From JBBKWJ01 sp037968895 (GTDB taxonomy: Bacteria > Actinomycetota > Acidimicrobiia > Acidimicrobiales > SZUA-35), in assembly GCA_037968895.1 (NCBI GenBank), contig JBBKWJ010000181.1, positions 1 to 11,813 on the forward strand: 11,813 nucleotides of DNA. The letters run 5' to 3'. The notes beneath the pieces are model-generated. The model saw nothing but the letters and a program-made list of their open reading frames with translations, made no database searches and was not told where the DNA came from. The position numbers were made by a program, and so were the translations under genes. Shown in pieces: positions 1 to 8,001 of the stretch (its first letter is position 1; every line of letters begins with the position of its first letter).

Positions 1-292
1 GAGCGGTGGGTGGCACCTCAGCACTAGAGGGCGGGTGTGGGTATGCGGTCGGGTCGAAACTGAAAGGAATTTCTTCGACAACAGGTTCCGGTTCAGGAGT
101 CGTCGTCGGCATGAAATACGGCCGACCGGCTTGTTCTTCGCCGAGCAGGTCACGTAGGAACTCGTCAGGGTCTAGTCCCTCGTCAAGGTCGTCCAGAGGT
201 GAGGTCTCTGGCTGCTCAACGGGCGCGCCGCAATCGGCACACCGGGTGTGGTGTTCAGGCACGATTGCATAGCACTCTTGGCAAATGTCCAT
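1..292 (-). CDS. N-terminal part of a zinc-ribbon protein, cut by the window edge
   Basis: The minus strand is open from an ATG at 292-290 to the window start: 97 codons, with the C-terminus missing. An AAGGAA ribosome binding site lies about 5 bases upstream of the ATG (plus-strand 298-303). The N-terminus has two CxxC pairs (C4, C7, C18, C21; the second reads CADCG), a compact zinc-ribbon pattern. An acidic stretch follows (about residues 29-52, rich in Asp, Glu and Leu), then a low-complexity Pro/Glu/Thr tail. No membrane segment or catalytic motif is visible. The gene is divergent from uvrC, with about 95 bases between the two starts. Zinc-ribbon heads on disordered acidic tails are usually protein- or nucleic-acid-binding adaptors, but the role here is unknown. 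The plus-strand frame at 6-272 is its shadow. Confidence 0.72.
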   Translation of the reverse strand, partial: MDICQECYAIVPEHHTRCADCGAPVEQPETSPLDDLDEGLDPDEFLRDLLGEEQAGRPYFMPTTTPEPEPVVEEIPFSFDPTAYPHPPSSAEVPPTA

Positions 293-374
293 ATTGTTCC
301 TTGTTAGACAATCGGCAAACCGCGCCGGGACTAAAGGGTTGAATTGGCTGGCACCGGAAGTGACGCTGCAGCCC

Positions 375-380
375 TAGGCT
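375..380 (+). promoter_or_regulatory. candidate -10 box for a leaderless uvrC transcript
   Basis: TAGGCT at 375-380 is followed by exactly six bases and then the GTG proposed as the uvrC start (387). No Shine-Dalgarno sequence is placed well for either possible start. A TANNNT box six to seven bases before the start codon is the known layout of actinobacterial leaderless genes. No convincing -35 box sits at the usual distance; TTGGCT at 344-349 is too far upstream. The same layout appears before the small gene at 10252. Confidence 0.4.
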
Positions 381-386
381 TTGACG

Positions 387-2270
387 GTGGTTTCCCGTCC
401 GCCCCAAGGCTCGATACCCGATACGCCAGGCTCGTATCAATTTCGCGACAAAGCGGGCCGAATCATCTATGTCGGGAAGGCCAAATCGCTGCGTTCCCGC
501 CTGTCGAACTACTTCCAGAACCCAGCAGCCATGCACCCGCGCACGGCCCAGATGGTTGCGACGGCAGAAACTGTTGAGTGGATCGAAGTCCGCAACGACG
601 TTGAAGCGCTCATGCTTGAGTACAACCTCATCAAGCAGCATCGGCCGAGGTTTAACGTTCGCCTCGTGGACGACAAGAGCTACCCATACTTGGCGGTCAC
701 GGTCGAAGATGAGTGGGCCCGACCGAGGGTGATGAGAGGGACGAAACGAAAAGGCACTCGCTACTTCGGCCCGTACGCACACGCCTATGCCATTCGCGAC
801 ACGCTCGATCAATTGCTTCGCACGTTCCCGGTCAGGACATGCAGCGACGCCAAGCTTGAGCGGCACGCGAAGCTTGGTAAGCCGTGCTTGCTTTTTCACA
901 TTGAAAAGTGCTCCGGCCCGTGCGTCGGTGAGGTAAGCCGCGAAGACTACGACCGTATGGTTGCTGACCTCATCGAGTTCCTCGAGGGTGATACGCAGCC
1001 AGTCATCGACCGCCTCGATGCCGAGATGCGAGCCGCAGCGCTTGAGCTTGATTTCGAACAAGCGGCGAGAATTCGAGATCGTGTTGCCACCGTGCGCAAG
1101 GCGGTCGAAAAGCAACAAATGGTCGCCGAGGACAACGCCGACATCGATGTGATTGGAATTGCGCAGGACGAGCTCGAAGCATCGGTGTTTGTCTTCTTCG
1201 TTCGTCGGGGCCGAGTGATGGGCCGCCGAAGTTTCATTGTCGACAAGGTCGAGCCACTTACCGAACCAGAACTCGTCGACAAAGTGCTTGAGGCGTTGTA
1301 CGACGAGACACCGGTGCAGGGCATGCCCAAAACCGTGCTCACTCCAGAAATGCCGTCCGACCCAGAGCTGTATCGGCAATGGCTTAGCGAGGAGCGGGGT
1401 TCGCTTGTAGACATTCGTGTGCCGCAGCGCGGTTCCAAACGCGAATTGGCTGAGACAGTGAAACAGAACGCCGTCGCCGAATTCACCCGTCATCGCATGA
1501 AGCGAGCCTCTGATCACAACAGTAGGGCGAGAGCTTTAAACGAATTGCAGAAGCATCTCAGCCTTCCGGTCTCGCCGTTGCGGATCGAGTGCTACGACAT
1601 GAGTCACTTGCAAGGCACCGACTACGTCGGCTCGATGGTTGTCGTCGAAGATGGGCTTCCGGCCAAAAACCAGTATCGACGCTTCAAAATTAAGACGGTT
1701 GACCAGAACGATGACTATGCGGCGATGGAAGAGGTTCTGCGACGGCGCCTGACTGCATACAAGGTCGACAAAGCAAAGCCAATCGCCGAACGCGGCAAGT
1801 TTCAGTACCCGCCTCAGCTCCTTGTTGTCGACGGGGGCAAAGGCCAGCTCACCTCGGCGGTGAAGGTGTTACAGGAACTCGACTTGTTCGACGAGATTCC
1901 GGTTTGCTCGCTGGCAAAACAATTCGAAGAGGTCTACTTGCCGTTTCAATCGGAACCAATTGAGATTCCGCGACAATCGGAGGCTCTGTACATGTTGCAG
2001 CGACTGCGAGATGAGTCGCACCGATTCGCGATCACGTATCACCGAAAGTTACGCGACAAGCGAATGACCACGTCGATTGTCGACGACATTAAGGGCCTCG
2101 GGCCGACGAGAAAGAAGCGATTGGTGAAGGAGCTAGGCGGTGTCAACGCGGTCAAGAAAGCCAGCCTTGAGCAACTGCAGGCACTGCCTTGGCTCCCCGA
2201 CGCCGTCGCCGAAGCGGTATACGCGAAGACCCATGGACTATCTCCTCGAACGGAAGCACCAAAACTGTGA
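387..2270 (+). CDS. uvrC: UvrABC system protein C (excinuclease subunit)
   Basis: UvrC makes both incisions beside UvrAB-marked lesions in nucleotide excision repair. Numbered from a TTG at 381, it has an N-terminal GIY-YIG nuclease (PGSYQF, then IIYVGKAKSLRSRL, about 15-45), four cysteines (C154, C169, C177, C181) matching the Fe-S cluster region of the family, a UVR domain (about 207-245), an RNase H-like nuclease with catalytic D406 (CYDMSH), D484 (VVDGGKGQ) and H547 (DESHRF), and C-terminal helix-hairpin-helix repeats (about 570-620). Length is normal for the family (about 600-650). The start is uncertain. An in-frame stop at 375-377 limits it to TTG 381 or GTG 387. I prefer GTG 387 (627 residues) because of the -10 box six bases before it. 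The stop overlaps the start of the methyltransferase gene. Confidence 0.96.
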   Translation: MVSRPPQGSIPDTPGSYQFRDKAGRIIYVGKAKSLRSRLSNYFQNPAAMHPRTAQMVATAETVEWIEVRNDVEALMLEYNLIKQHRPRFNVRLVDDKSYPYLAVTVEDEWARPRVMRGTKRKGTRYFGPYAHAYAIRDTLDQLLRTFPVRTCSDAKLERHAKLGKPCLLFHIEKCSGPCVGEVSREDYDRMVADLIEFLEGDTQPVIDRLDAEMRAAALELDFEQAARIRDRVATVRKAVEKQQMVAEDNADIDVIGIAQDELEASVFVFFVRRGRVMGRRSFIVDKVEPLTEPELVDKVLEALYDETPVQGMPKTVLTPEMPSDPELYRQWLSEERGSLVDIRVPQRGSKRELAETVKQNAVAEFTRHRMKRASDHNSRARALNELQKHLSLPVSPLRIECYDMSHLQGTDYVGSMVVVEDGLPAKNQYRRFKIKTVDQNDDYAAMEEVLRRRLTAYKVDKAKPIAERGKFQYPPQLLVVDGGKGQLTSAVKVLQELDLFDEIPVCSLAKQFEEVYLPFQSEPIEIPRQSEALYMLQRLRDESHRFAITYHRKLRDKRMTTSIVDDIKGLGPTRKKRLVKELGGVNAVKKASLEQLQALPWLPDAVAEAVYAKTHGLSPRTEAPKL

Positions 2271-3013
2271 GCGAACTTGAGCACCCAGACAAGAACATCG
2301 CGTTGTGGGACGCCCATGCCCAGTGGTGGCAGGACGAGTTCACCGACGGCGTCGATCCGGAATACACCGATCAGATCATCCCGATCATCGTTGAGGCGTT
2401 ACGCGACTCGAGTCTCGTGCTCGATGTCGGCACTGGTGAGGGACAGATCGCGAGAGAGCTCGCAGCGGCCGGTCCAACGGTGGTCGGACTCGACCCGATC
2501 TGGGGACAGGTTGCCGAAGCAGAGAAGCGTGGCGGAGGGGTCAAGGTCGTGCAGGCACCGGCTGCGTCTCTACCCTTCCCCGATGAAACGTTCGATGCGG
2601 CTGTTGCATGCCTTGTCTTTGAACACATCGACGACGTCGACTCGGCAATTGCAGAGGTGGCACGGGTTCTGAAACCAGGAGGTCGGTTCGTCTTCCTGCT
2701 CAACCACCCGCTCCTGCAAACACCCGGAAGCGGCTGGATCGATGATCAGATTCTCGACCCGCCGGAGCAGTACTGGCGCATCGGGCCATACCTGATCGAG
2801 GCCGCCACGATTGAGCAAGTCCAGAAGGATGTGTTCATTCGCTTCATCCATCGGCCGCTTTCGCGCTATGTCAACACGCTCGCGGATGCCGGCCTTTACG
2901 TACAACGGATGGACGAGCCAGCCCCACCAGAAGCGTTCTTGGCCCAGGCGCCCGAGTACTTTGAGGCGGCGACGGTGCCGCGGCTACTAGCTTTGCATCT
3001 CCGGAAGCTGTAG
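2267..3013 (+). CDS. class I SAM-dependent methyltransferase (Methyltransf_11 type)
   Basis: The 248-residue protein has SAM-binding motif I LVLDVGTGEG (residues 50-59), an acidic residue after the second strand (GLDP), a motif resembling LPFPDETFDAAVACLVFEH, and the post-motif helix-turn ARVLKPGGRFVF. These place it among small-molecule or tRNA/protein methyltransferases of the UbiE/COQ5-like group; the substrate cannot be read from sequence. I chose GTG 2267 because it overlaps the uvrC stop (GTG at 2267-2269, TGA at 2268-2270), has a weak GGAAG about ten bases upstream, and gives a sensible N-terminus. An upstream frame to 2189 is open but starts with an Arg-rich stretch inside uvrC. The overlap suggests coupled translation with uvrC. 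It sits where actinobacteria normally place rapZ directly after uvrC. Confidence 0.9.
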   Translation: MSELEHPDKNIALWDAHAQWWQDEFTDGVDPEYTDQIIPIIVEALRDSSLVLDVGTGEGQIARELAAAGPTVVGLDPIWGQVAEAEKRGGGVKVVQAPAASLPFPDETFDAAVACLVFEHIDDVDSAIAEVARVLKPGGRFVFLLNHPLLQTPGSGWIDDQILDPPEQYWRIGPYLIEAATIEQVQKDVFIRFIHRPLSRYVNTLADAGLYVQRMDEPAPPEAFLAQAPEYFEAATVPRLLALHLRKL

Positions 3014-3068
3014 CGACGAACGAAGGCGGCTCGCTCTGGGCGCGGCCGGAGTATGAAAGGATTGCGAT

Positions 3069-3920
3069 ATGACATCTGTACTTGTGGTCACCGGATTGTC
3101 CGGCGCTGGCCGGTCCGTATCGGCAGGCGCCCTGGAAGATCTCGGGTGGTTTGTCATCGACAACCTCCCGGCAGCGCTCATCACGAAGGTTGGTGAGTTG
3201 GCCAGTGGTTCGGGTGGCACCTACGACCGAGTCGCTCTGGTGCTTTCTGGACACGACGCAGAGATGGCAGCGTCGATAGAGACGTTGCGAAGCACAGTCG
3301 CGCAGCTCAGAATGGTATTTCTCGAAGCAAACACAGATGTTTTGACGAGACGTTACGTGACCAGCAAGAGGCGACATCCGTTGACCACGTCAAGCGAGCT
3401 CGGCGTTGTCGATGCAATTGAGCAAGAGCGAGTCACTCTCACTGCCGCCAGGGCGGCCGCCGACTTGGTAATCGATACCAGCGATCTGAATCCGTACCAG
3501 CTCCGCGAACGCCTCGCGTCTGAGTTCTCCGAAGACACCGAGTCCGAGGAGATGCGTATCACCGTGTCATCGTTCGGTTTCAAGCACGGCATGCCACTCG
3601 ACGTCGACATGGTGTTCGACGTTCGATTCCTGCCCAATCCCTACTGGGACGACGCGTTGAGGGGCTACTCGGGCAAAGACCCCGAAGTTCAGGACTACGT
3701 CCTCGAACGCGATGCCTCGAAGCGTTTCCTCGCGAAGCTCCAGGCCTTGATCGACGAGCTTCTTCCTGCGTATGCGGAGGAGGGCAAGAGCTACCTCGGC
3801 ATTGCGTTTGGCTGCACGGGTGGGCGTCACCGATCGGTCGCAGTAGCCGAAACTGTTGCTCAGCAACTCAAAGAACAAGGCTGGTCGCCGAGAGTTAACC
3901 ACCGAGATATTGATCGGTAA
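3069..3920 (+). CDS. rapZ: RapZ-family nucleotide-binding protein
   Basis: RapZ (YvcJ) is a P-loop protein. In E. coli it is an RNA-binding adaptor that tunes GlmS, and so amino-sugar supply; the actinobacterial role is less clear. Its 283 residues match the family length. The Walker A is GLSGAGRS (9-16), with Arg15 replacing the usual Lys, which is common in actinobacterial members. The motif LEDLGWFVIDNLP follows. The C-terminal domain has FGFKHGMPLDVDMVFDVRF, RFLPNPYW and the signature GCTGGRHRSV (248-257). The ATG at 3069 has a GAAAGG ribosome binding site about eight bases upstream (3055-3060). It lies 55 bases after the methyltransferase and 39 bases before yvcK, in the conserved rapZ-yvcK pairing, probably as one transcript. 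Confidence 0.95.
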   Translation: MTSVLVVTGLSGAGRSVSAGALEDLGWFVIDNLPAALITKVGELASGSGGTYDRVALVLSGHDAEMAASIETLRSTVAQLRMVFLEANTDVLTRRYVTSKRRHPLTTSSELGVVDAIEQERVTLTAARAAADLVIDTSDLNPYQLRERLASEFSEDTESEEMRITVSSFGFKHGMPLDVDMVFDVRFLPNPYWDDALRGYSGKDPEVQDYVLERDASKRFLAKLQALIDELLPAYAEEGKSYLGIAFGCTGGRHRSVAVAETVAQQLKEQGWSPRVNHRDIDR

Positions 3921-3959
3921 GAGAATGCGCCCGCAACCATCGACCCGAACCGACTGCCT

Positions 3960-4892
3960 GTGAACGACGCAAGCGCTACGAACGACACAAGCTCTGCATC
4001 TCATGTAAGCAACGAACTGCGAGTGGTGGCCCTCGGTGGGGGACACGGGCTTGCGGCCTCGTTGCGTGCGGCCCGCACCTACACCTCGTCGATCGTTGGC
4101 ATCGTCTCGGTGGCCGACGACGGCGGCTCAAGCGGCAAGCTGAGGGCCGATCTTGGCCTACCAGCGCCTGGTGACCTTCGTCGTTGCTTATCTGCTCTGG
4201 CCACTGACAACAGCCTGCTGGCTCGGTCGCTTGAGTATCGCTTCAACCGCGGAACCCTCGACGGCCACCCCATTGGCAACTTGCTACTGGCCGGCCTGGC
4301 AGAGGCGTCCGGCGACTTCCAGGCTGCGGTCACCGAGGTCGCACGACTGGTTGGAGCGCTCGGCGAGATATATCCAGCGACAACTGGCCCCGTCACGCTG
4401 CAGGCCGACTCCGACGATGGCTGCCTCACCGGGCAGGTGACAATCGAGCGGGCTGCTGGAATTCGCAATCTTCGTTTTTTGCCGTCCGATCCGCCAGCGC
4501 CACGGCCTGCCATCCAGGCGATTCTCGATGCCGACCAGGTCGTCATTGGTCCTGGCTCGCTTTTCACGAGCGTGCTGGCTGCGGCGGTCGTGCCCGATAT
4601 CCGGGCCGCGCTTCGACACAGCCGGGCCCAGCGAGTGTTTGTCGCCAACGTCGCCAACGAACGTGGCGAGGCCCGCGGGTTTGAACTGCCGGAACACCTT
4701 CGAACCCTCGCTGCACATGGTGTCACGATTGATGCCGTCATCGCTCCCGTCGGAACTCACCGGCTCGACGAAGTTCGAATCCCGGTGAAGATAGGCGAGA
4801 TCGCGGCCGAGGACGGCTGGGGACACGATCCGGTCGAGCTCGGCCGAATCTTGGCTGATCTCGCCACCGGGTTGCCACCGATGTCTGAATAA
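3960..4892 (+). CDS. yvcK: YvcK/GlmR-type gluconeogenesis and cell-wall regulator (CofD-like fold)
   Basis: The protein belongs to the YvcK/GlmR/CuvA family, which binds UDP-sugars and supports peptidoglycan precursor supply on gluconeogenic carbon sources. Its 310 residues carry ALGGGHGL (24-31), VADDGGSSG (51-59), PGDLR (70-74), a GHPIGNLL motif and GPGSLFTSV, all diagnostic. The His in GGGHGL is usual in actinobacteria, where firmicutes have Thr. The start is GTG 3960 with no clear ribosome binding site; the first 20 residues (Ser/Thr/Asn/Ala-rich) are probably a disordered tail. The start overlaps the stop of a possible 12-codon ORF at 3925-3963, which could deliver ribosomes. In most actinobacteria whiA follows, but here gap begins 69 bases later. 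Confidence 0.93.
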   Translation: MNDASATNDTSSASHVSNELRVVALGGGHGLAASLRAARTYTSSIVGIVSVADDGGSSGKLRADLGLPAPGDLRRCLSALATDNSLLARSLEYRFNRGTLDGHPIGNLLLAGLAEASGDFQAAVTEVARLVGALGEIYPATTGPVTLQADSDDGCLTGQVTIERAAGIRNLRFLPSDPPAPRPAIQAILDADQVVIGPGSLFTSVLAAAVVPDIRAALRHSRAQRVFVANVANERGEARGFELPEHLRTLAAHGVTIDAVIAPVGTHRLDEVRIPVKIGEIAAEDGWGHDPVELGRILADLATGLPPMSE

Positions 4893-4961
4893 CCGTTTCT
4901 CAGGCTCTGCTGCCCACTAGTGTGGAACGCAGTTTCTATACCCCCAAGGAAGGCACTACCC

Positions 4962-5975
4962 ATGACCATTCGCGTCGGAATCAACGGATTTGGCCGCATC
5001 GGCCGCAACTTCTTTCGCGCTGCGAAGCTAGCGGGTGCCGACATCGATTTTGTCGCAGTCAACGACCTCGGCTCACTCGAAACAATGGCTCACCTGCTCA
5101 AGTACGACTCAGTGCTCGGCGTGCTGCCAGAAGAGATCAAGGCAATCGATGGTGGTATCTCGGTTGGCGGCGACGTTCTAAAGGTCCTTTCACAGCGCAA
5201 CCCTGGCGATCTTCCTTGGGGCGACCTCGGAGTTGACGTAGTCATTGAATCAACTGGCTTCTTCAACAACCGTGAGGCGGCCTCGGCCCACCTCGATGCC
5301 GGTGCGCCATATGTGATTGTCTCCGCGCCGTGCGGTGAAGCAGACAACACCTTCGTGGTCGGCGTGAACGAAGATCAGTTCGATCCGGCCAAGGACAAGG
5401 TCGTCTCGAACGCTTCGTGCACAACCAACTGCTTCGTGCCAATGGTGTCGGTGCTCGATGACGTCTTCACCGTCAAGCAGGGGCTTATGACCACCATCCA
5501 CGCCTACACGGGTGACCAGTCGCTTGTTGACGGTCCGCACAGCGACCTTCGTCGGGCCCGCGCCGCGGCGATCAACATCATCCCAACCTCAACTGGAGCA
5601 GCGCGCGCCACCGGCCTTGTCCTCCAATCGATGCAGGGCAAGCTCGATGGAACCTCACTTCGTGTTCCAGTGCCAACTGGTTCAATCACCGACTTCACCG
5701 CAGTGGTCGACGGCGAACCAACGGTAGAAGAGGTCAACGCCGCGTTCGCCGCTGCCGCCTCAAAGGGCCGCCTCTCAGGCGTGCTCGAATACACCGAAGC
5801 GCCAATCGTTAGCTCTGACATTGTCACCTCGCCTGCGTCATGCACAATTGACGGCGGCATGACCATGACCCAGGGCTCGCTCGTCAAGATCTTCGGCTGG
5901 TACGACAACGAGTGGGGCTACTCAAACCGCCTTGTTGACCTCGCCGCAATCGTCGGCGCCGCCAACCACGCCTGA
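4962..5975 (+). CDS. gap: glyceraldehyde-3-phosphate dehydrogenase (type I)
   Basis: GAPDH oxidises glyceraldehyde-3-phosphate to 1,3-bisphosphoglycerate with NAD+ in the cytosol. The 337-residue protein has the N-terminal Rossmann motif INGFGRIGRN (7-16), D35 in VNDLG (fitting NAD preference), the active site SNASCTTNC with catalytic C153, H180 in IHAYTGDQ, the phosphate-site stretch NIIPTSTGAAR, and a C-terminal WYDNEWGYSNR. Length is typical. The ATG at 4962 is chosen because AAGGAAGG (4946-4953) sits eight bases upstream and the family motif begins at once. The in-frame ATG at 4920 would add 14 residues unlike the family. It is the first gene of a gap-pgk-tpiA operon. Confidence 0.97.
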   Translation: MTIRVGINGFGRIGRNFFRAAKLAGADIDFVAVNDLGSLETMAHLLKYDSVLGVLPEEIKAIDGGISVGGDVLKVLSQRNPGDLPWGDLGVDVVIESTGFFNNREAASAHLDAGAPYVIVSAPCGEADNTFVVGVNEDQFDPAKDKVVSNASCTTNCFVPMVSVLDDVFTVKQGLMTTIHAYTGDQSLVDGPHSDLRRARAAAINIIPTSTGAARATGLVLQSMQGKLDGTSLRVPVPTGSITDFTAVVDGEPTVEEVNAAFAAAASKGRLSGVLEYTEAPIVSSDIVTSPASCTIDGGMTMTQGSLVKIFGWYDNEWGYSNRLVDLAAIVGAANHA

Positions 5976-5976
5976 T

Positions 5977-7104
5977 ATGGCCGTCTTTGGAGTTCCTGAA
6001 CTTGAGGACCTCGGCGATGTTGCGGGCAAGTCAGTACTCGTAAGAGTCGACTTCAACGTTCCCATTCGCGACGGTGAAATCACCGATGATCTTCGGATCA
6101 GAAGTGCGTTGCCGACACTGAGCTGGCTGACCGAACGAGGGGCGCAGGTGACAGCCTGCTCCCATCTCGGTCGGCCGAAGGGCAAGGTCGACCCCGCGTA
6201 CTCGCTCGAACCGGTACGAACACTGCTCGCAGAGCTGGCCCCGAAGGTGACTCTGCTCGACAACCTTCGCTATAACCCGGGTGAAGAAGCGAACGATCCT
6301 TCGTTCGTTGCTGAACTCATTAAGGGTCACGATCTTTACGTCAACGATGCGTTTGGCGCATCGCATCGGGCCCACGCATCGATCGTCGGCCCGCCACAGC
6401 ACCTGCCTTCGGCCGCTGGCCGACTGCTCGCTCGTGAGGTCGACGTGTTGCTTGGTGTGCGAAACTCGCCGCGACGCCCATTCGTTGCCGTGATGGGTGG
6501 AGCCAAGGTGTCTGACAAGCTCAGTGTCATCGAGGCGCTGCTCGGCATCGTCGACAGCATCATCGTCGGCGGCGGTATGGCCTTCACGTTCTTGAAGGCT
6601 CAGGGCTACGAAGTTGGCGACTCGCTTCTTGAAGACGACATGGTCGAGACCTGCGCTCGTTTGCTTGAAGGCCCAAAGACTATTCATCTGCCAATTGACG
6701 TCACTGCGTTGAAGGGCGGCAAATTGTTTGACCCCGCAGCCGGGGGAGAGGTTCGCCAAGCTGGCGTCAATCTCGCTCCAGGGTGGATGGGCGTCGATAT
6801 CGGACCAGAGACAGCTGGCTTGTTCAGCGATGTCATCCATGAGGCTGGCACTGTGCTTTGGAATGGCCCTATGGGCGTGTTCGAAGACGAACGATTTGCG
6901 GCTGGCACGGCAACAATCGCTCACGCAATTGCCGAATCCAGTGCGTTCACGGTGGTTGGTGGGGGAGACTCTGCGGCCGCCGCAAAGCAGTTTGGTATCG
7001 ACGGCGAAGTTGATCACATGTCAACCGGGGGTGGCGCGTCGCTCGAACTCATCGAGCAAGGCGACCTTCCCGGCCTCGCAGCACTACGAGAAGGAGCAAA
7101 ATGA
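5977..7104 (+). CDS. pgk: phosphoglycerate kinase, short form
   Basis: PGK transfers phosphate from 1,3-bisphosphoglycerate to ADP. Motifs run in order: RVDFNVP (23-29), SHLGRPKG (62-69), DNLRYNPGEE (95-104), DAFGASHRAHAS, VMGGAKVSDKL, GGGMAFTF, WNGPMGVFE, GGGDSAAAA (328-336) and STGGGASLE. All expected substrate- and nucleotide-binding motifs are present. At 375 residues it is shorter than usual (about 385-400). The loss lies between SHLGRP and NLR: 34 residues separate the Ser from the Asn here, against about 53 in E. coli PGK as I recall that sequence. The ATG at 5977 lies one base after the gap stop, with no ribosome binding site of its own, so translation is probably coupled. The open frame back to 5932 lies inside gap. 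Confidence 0.96.
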   Translation: MAVFGVPELEDLGDVAGKSVLVRVDFNVPIRDGEITDDLRIRSALPTLSWLTERGAQVTACSHLGRPKGKVDPAYSLEPVRTLLAELAPKVTLLDNLRYNPGEEANDPSFVAELIKGHDLYVNDAFGASHRAHASIVGPPQHLPSAAGRLLAREVDVLLGVRNSPRRPFVAVMGGAKVSDKLSVIEALLGIVDSIIVGGGMAFTFLKAQGYEVGDSLLEDDMVETCARLLEGPKTIHLPIDVTALKGGKLFDPAAGGEVRQAGVNLAPGWMGVDIGPETAGLFSDVIHEAGTVLWNGPMGVFEDERFAAGTATIAHAIAESSAFTVVGGGDSAAAAKQFGIDGEVDHMSTGGGASLELIEQGDLPGLAALREGAK

Positions 7105-7880
7105 GCAGGAAGCCACTCATCAGCGGTAACTGGAAGATGCACCTCAACCATTTCGAGGCGCTCAAACTCATTCAGGAACTGAGCTACCAGATCACCAAAG
7201 ACGACGTCGAGGAAGTCGACGTCTCAGTGCATCCGCCGTTTACCGACATTCGTACGGTGCAGACGGTCATCGACATCGACCAAATTCCGTTCGCCGTGGG
7301 TGCACAGCATTGCCACGAAGAAGAGAAGGGCGCCTTCACTGGTGAGATCGCGCCGTCAATGCTGGCGAAGCTTTCTGTCAAGTACGTCATCGTGGGGCAT
7401 TCCGAGCGTCGCGAGGTGTTCGGTGAGACCGACGAGACGGTGAACGCCAAGGTTCGCGCTGTGCTAAAAGCGGGAATGACCCCGATCCTTTGCTGCGGCG
7501 AGACCGACGCAGAGCGCGAGGCCGGCGAGGCCGAGTCGAAGGTGTCTGGTCAGATCCGGGCCGGGCTGGCCAAGGTGTCGGCCGAAGATGTGGCCTCAAT
7601 GGTCATTGCCTACGAGCCAATCTGGGCGATCGGAACCGGTAAGACCGCTTCGGCCGAAGATGCGCAGGCCATGTGTGCCATGGTTCGAGCGACGGTGTCT
7701 GAGCTCTATGGTGCGCAGACAGCTGATGCAGTCCGGGTGCAATACGGCGGTTCGGTGAAGCCAGCCAATGCCGCCGAGTTGATGTCGCAACCCGACATCG
7801 ACGGCGCTCTTGTCGGTGGTGCAAGCCTCGAGGCCGACTCGTTTGCTCGCATCGTCCAGTACCGACTCTCTGGCGAGTAA
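7101..7880 (+). CDS. tpiA: triosephosphate isomerase
   Basis: TIM interconverts dihydroxyacetone phosphate and glyceraldehyde-3-phosphate. The 259-residue protein has GNWKMH with catalytic Lys12, VGHSERRE with the electrophile His100, AYEPIWAIGTGKTAS with catalytic Glu172, and the phosphate-binding YGGSVKPANA and DGALVGGASLE near the C-terminus. Length is normal (about 250-260). The start ATG overlaps the pgk stop as ATGA and has AAGGAG four bases upstream (7091-7096). It is the third gene of the glycolytic operon. A gap of 121 bases with a candidate promoter follows before secG. Confidence 0.97.
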   Translation: MSRKPLISGNWKMHLNHFEALKLIQELSYQITKDDVEEVDVSVHPPFTDIRTVQTVIDIDQIPFAVGAQHCHEEEKGAFTGEIAPSMLAKLSVKYVIVGHSERREVFGETDETVNAKVRAVLKAGMTPILCCGETDAEREAGEAESKVSGQIRAGLAKVSAEDVASMVIAYEPIWAIGTGKTASAEDAQAMCAMVRATVSELYGAQTADAVRVQYGGSVKPANAAELMSQPDIDGALVGGASLEADSFARIVQYRLSGE

Positions 7881-7950
7881 TCCCCGCGGTCCGGCTGATT
7901 GCTGCGACGGCTGTCGACTAGACGCCAAAGTCGTGCGGTGATGTCACCGA

Positions 7951-7974
7951 TTGACAGGCGGGGGCTGCTACCCT
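7951..7974 (+). promoter_or_regulatory. candidate promoter ahead of secG
   Basis: In the 121-base gap between tpiA and secG there is a perfect -35 hexamer TTGACA (7951-7956) and an extended -10 (TGC, then TACCCT at 7969-7974). The spacing between them is only 12 bases, too short for both to act together, so the -10 probably works through its TGN extension or with another -35. A start near 7980-7982 would leave a leader of about 20 bases carrying the secG AAGGAG site (7990-7995). Confidence 0.35.
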
Positions 7975-8001
7975 CACTGAGTCCGCTAGAAGGAGTGACC
8001 C

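Noticed and set aside
255..1517. A 420-residue open frame on the minus strand
   Set aside because: It lies opposite uvrC, whose domains and catalytic residues are clear; the antisense product shows no domain and has no ribosome binding site.
3093..3116. RapZ Walker A with Arg in place of Lys as a sign of an inactive protein
   Set aside because: The GAGR form is usual among actinobacterial RapZ proteins as far as I know, so it is not a defect.
4920..4961. An upstream in-frame ATG for gap
   Set aside because: It would add 14 residues foreign to the family, and the strong AAGGAAGG site serves the ATG at 4962.
6031..7017. A 328-residue open frame on the minus strand
   Set aside because: It is antisense to pgk, which carries all family motifs; long antisense frames are common in G+C-rich codons.
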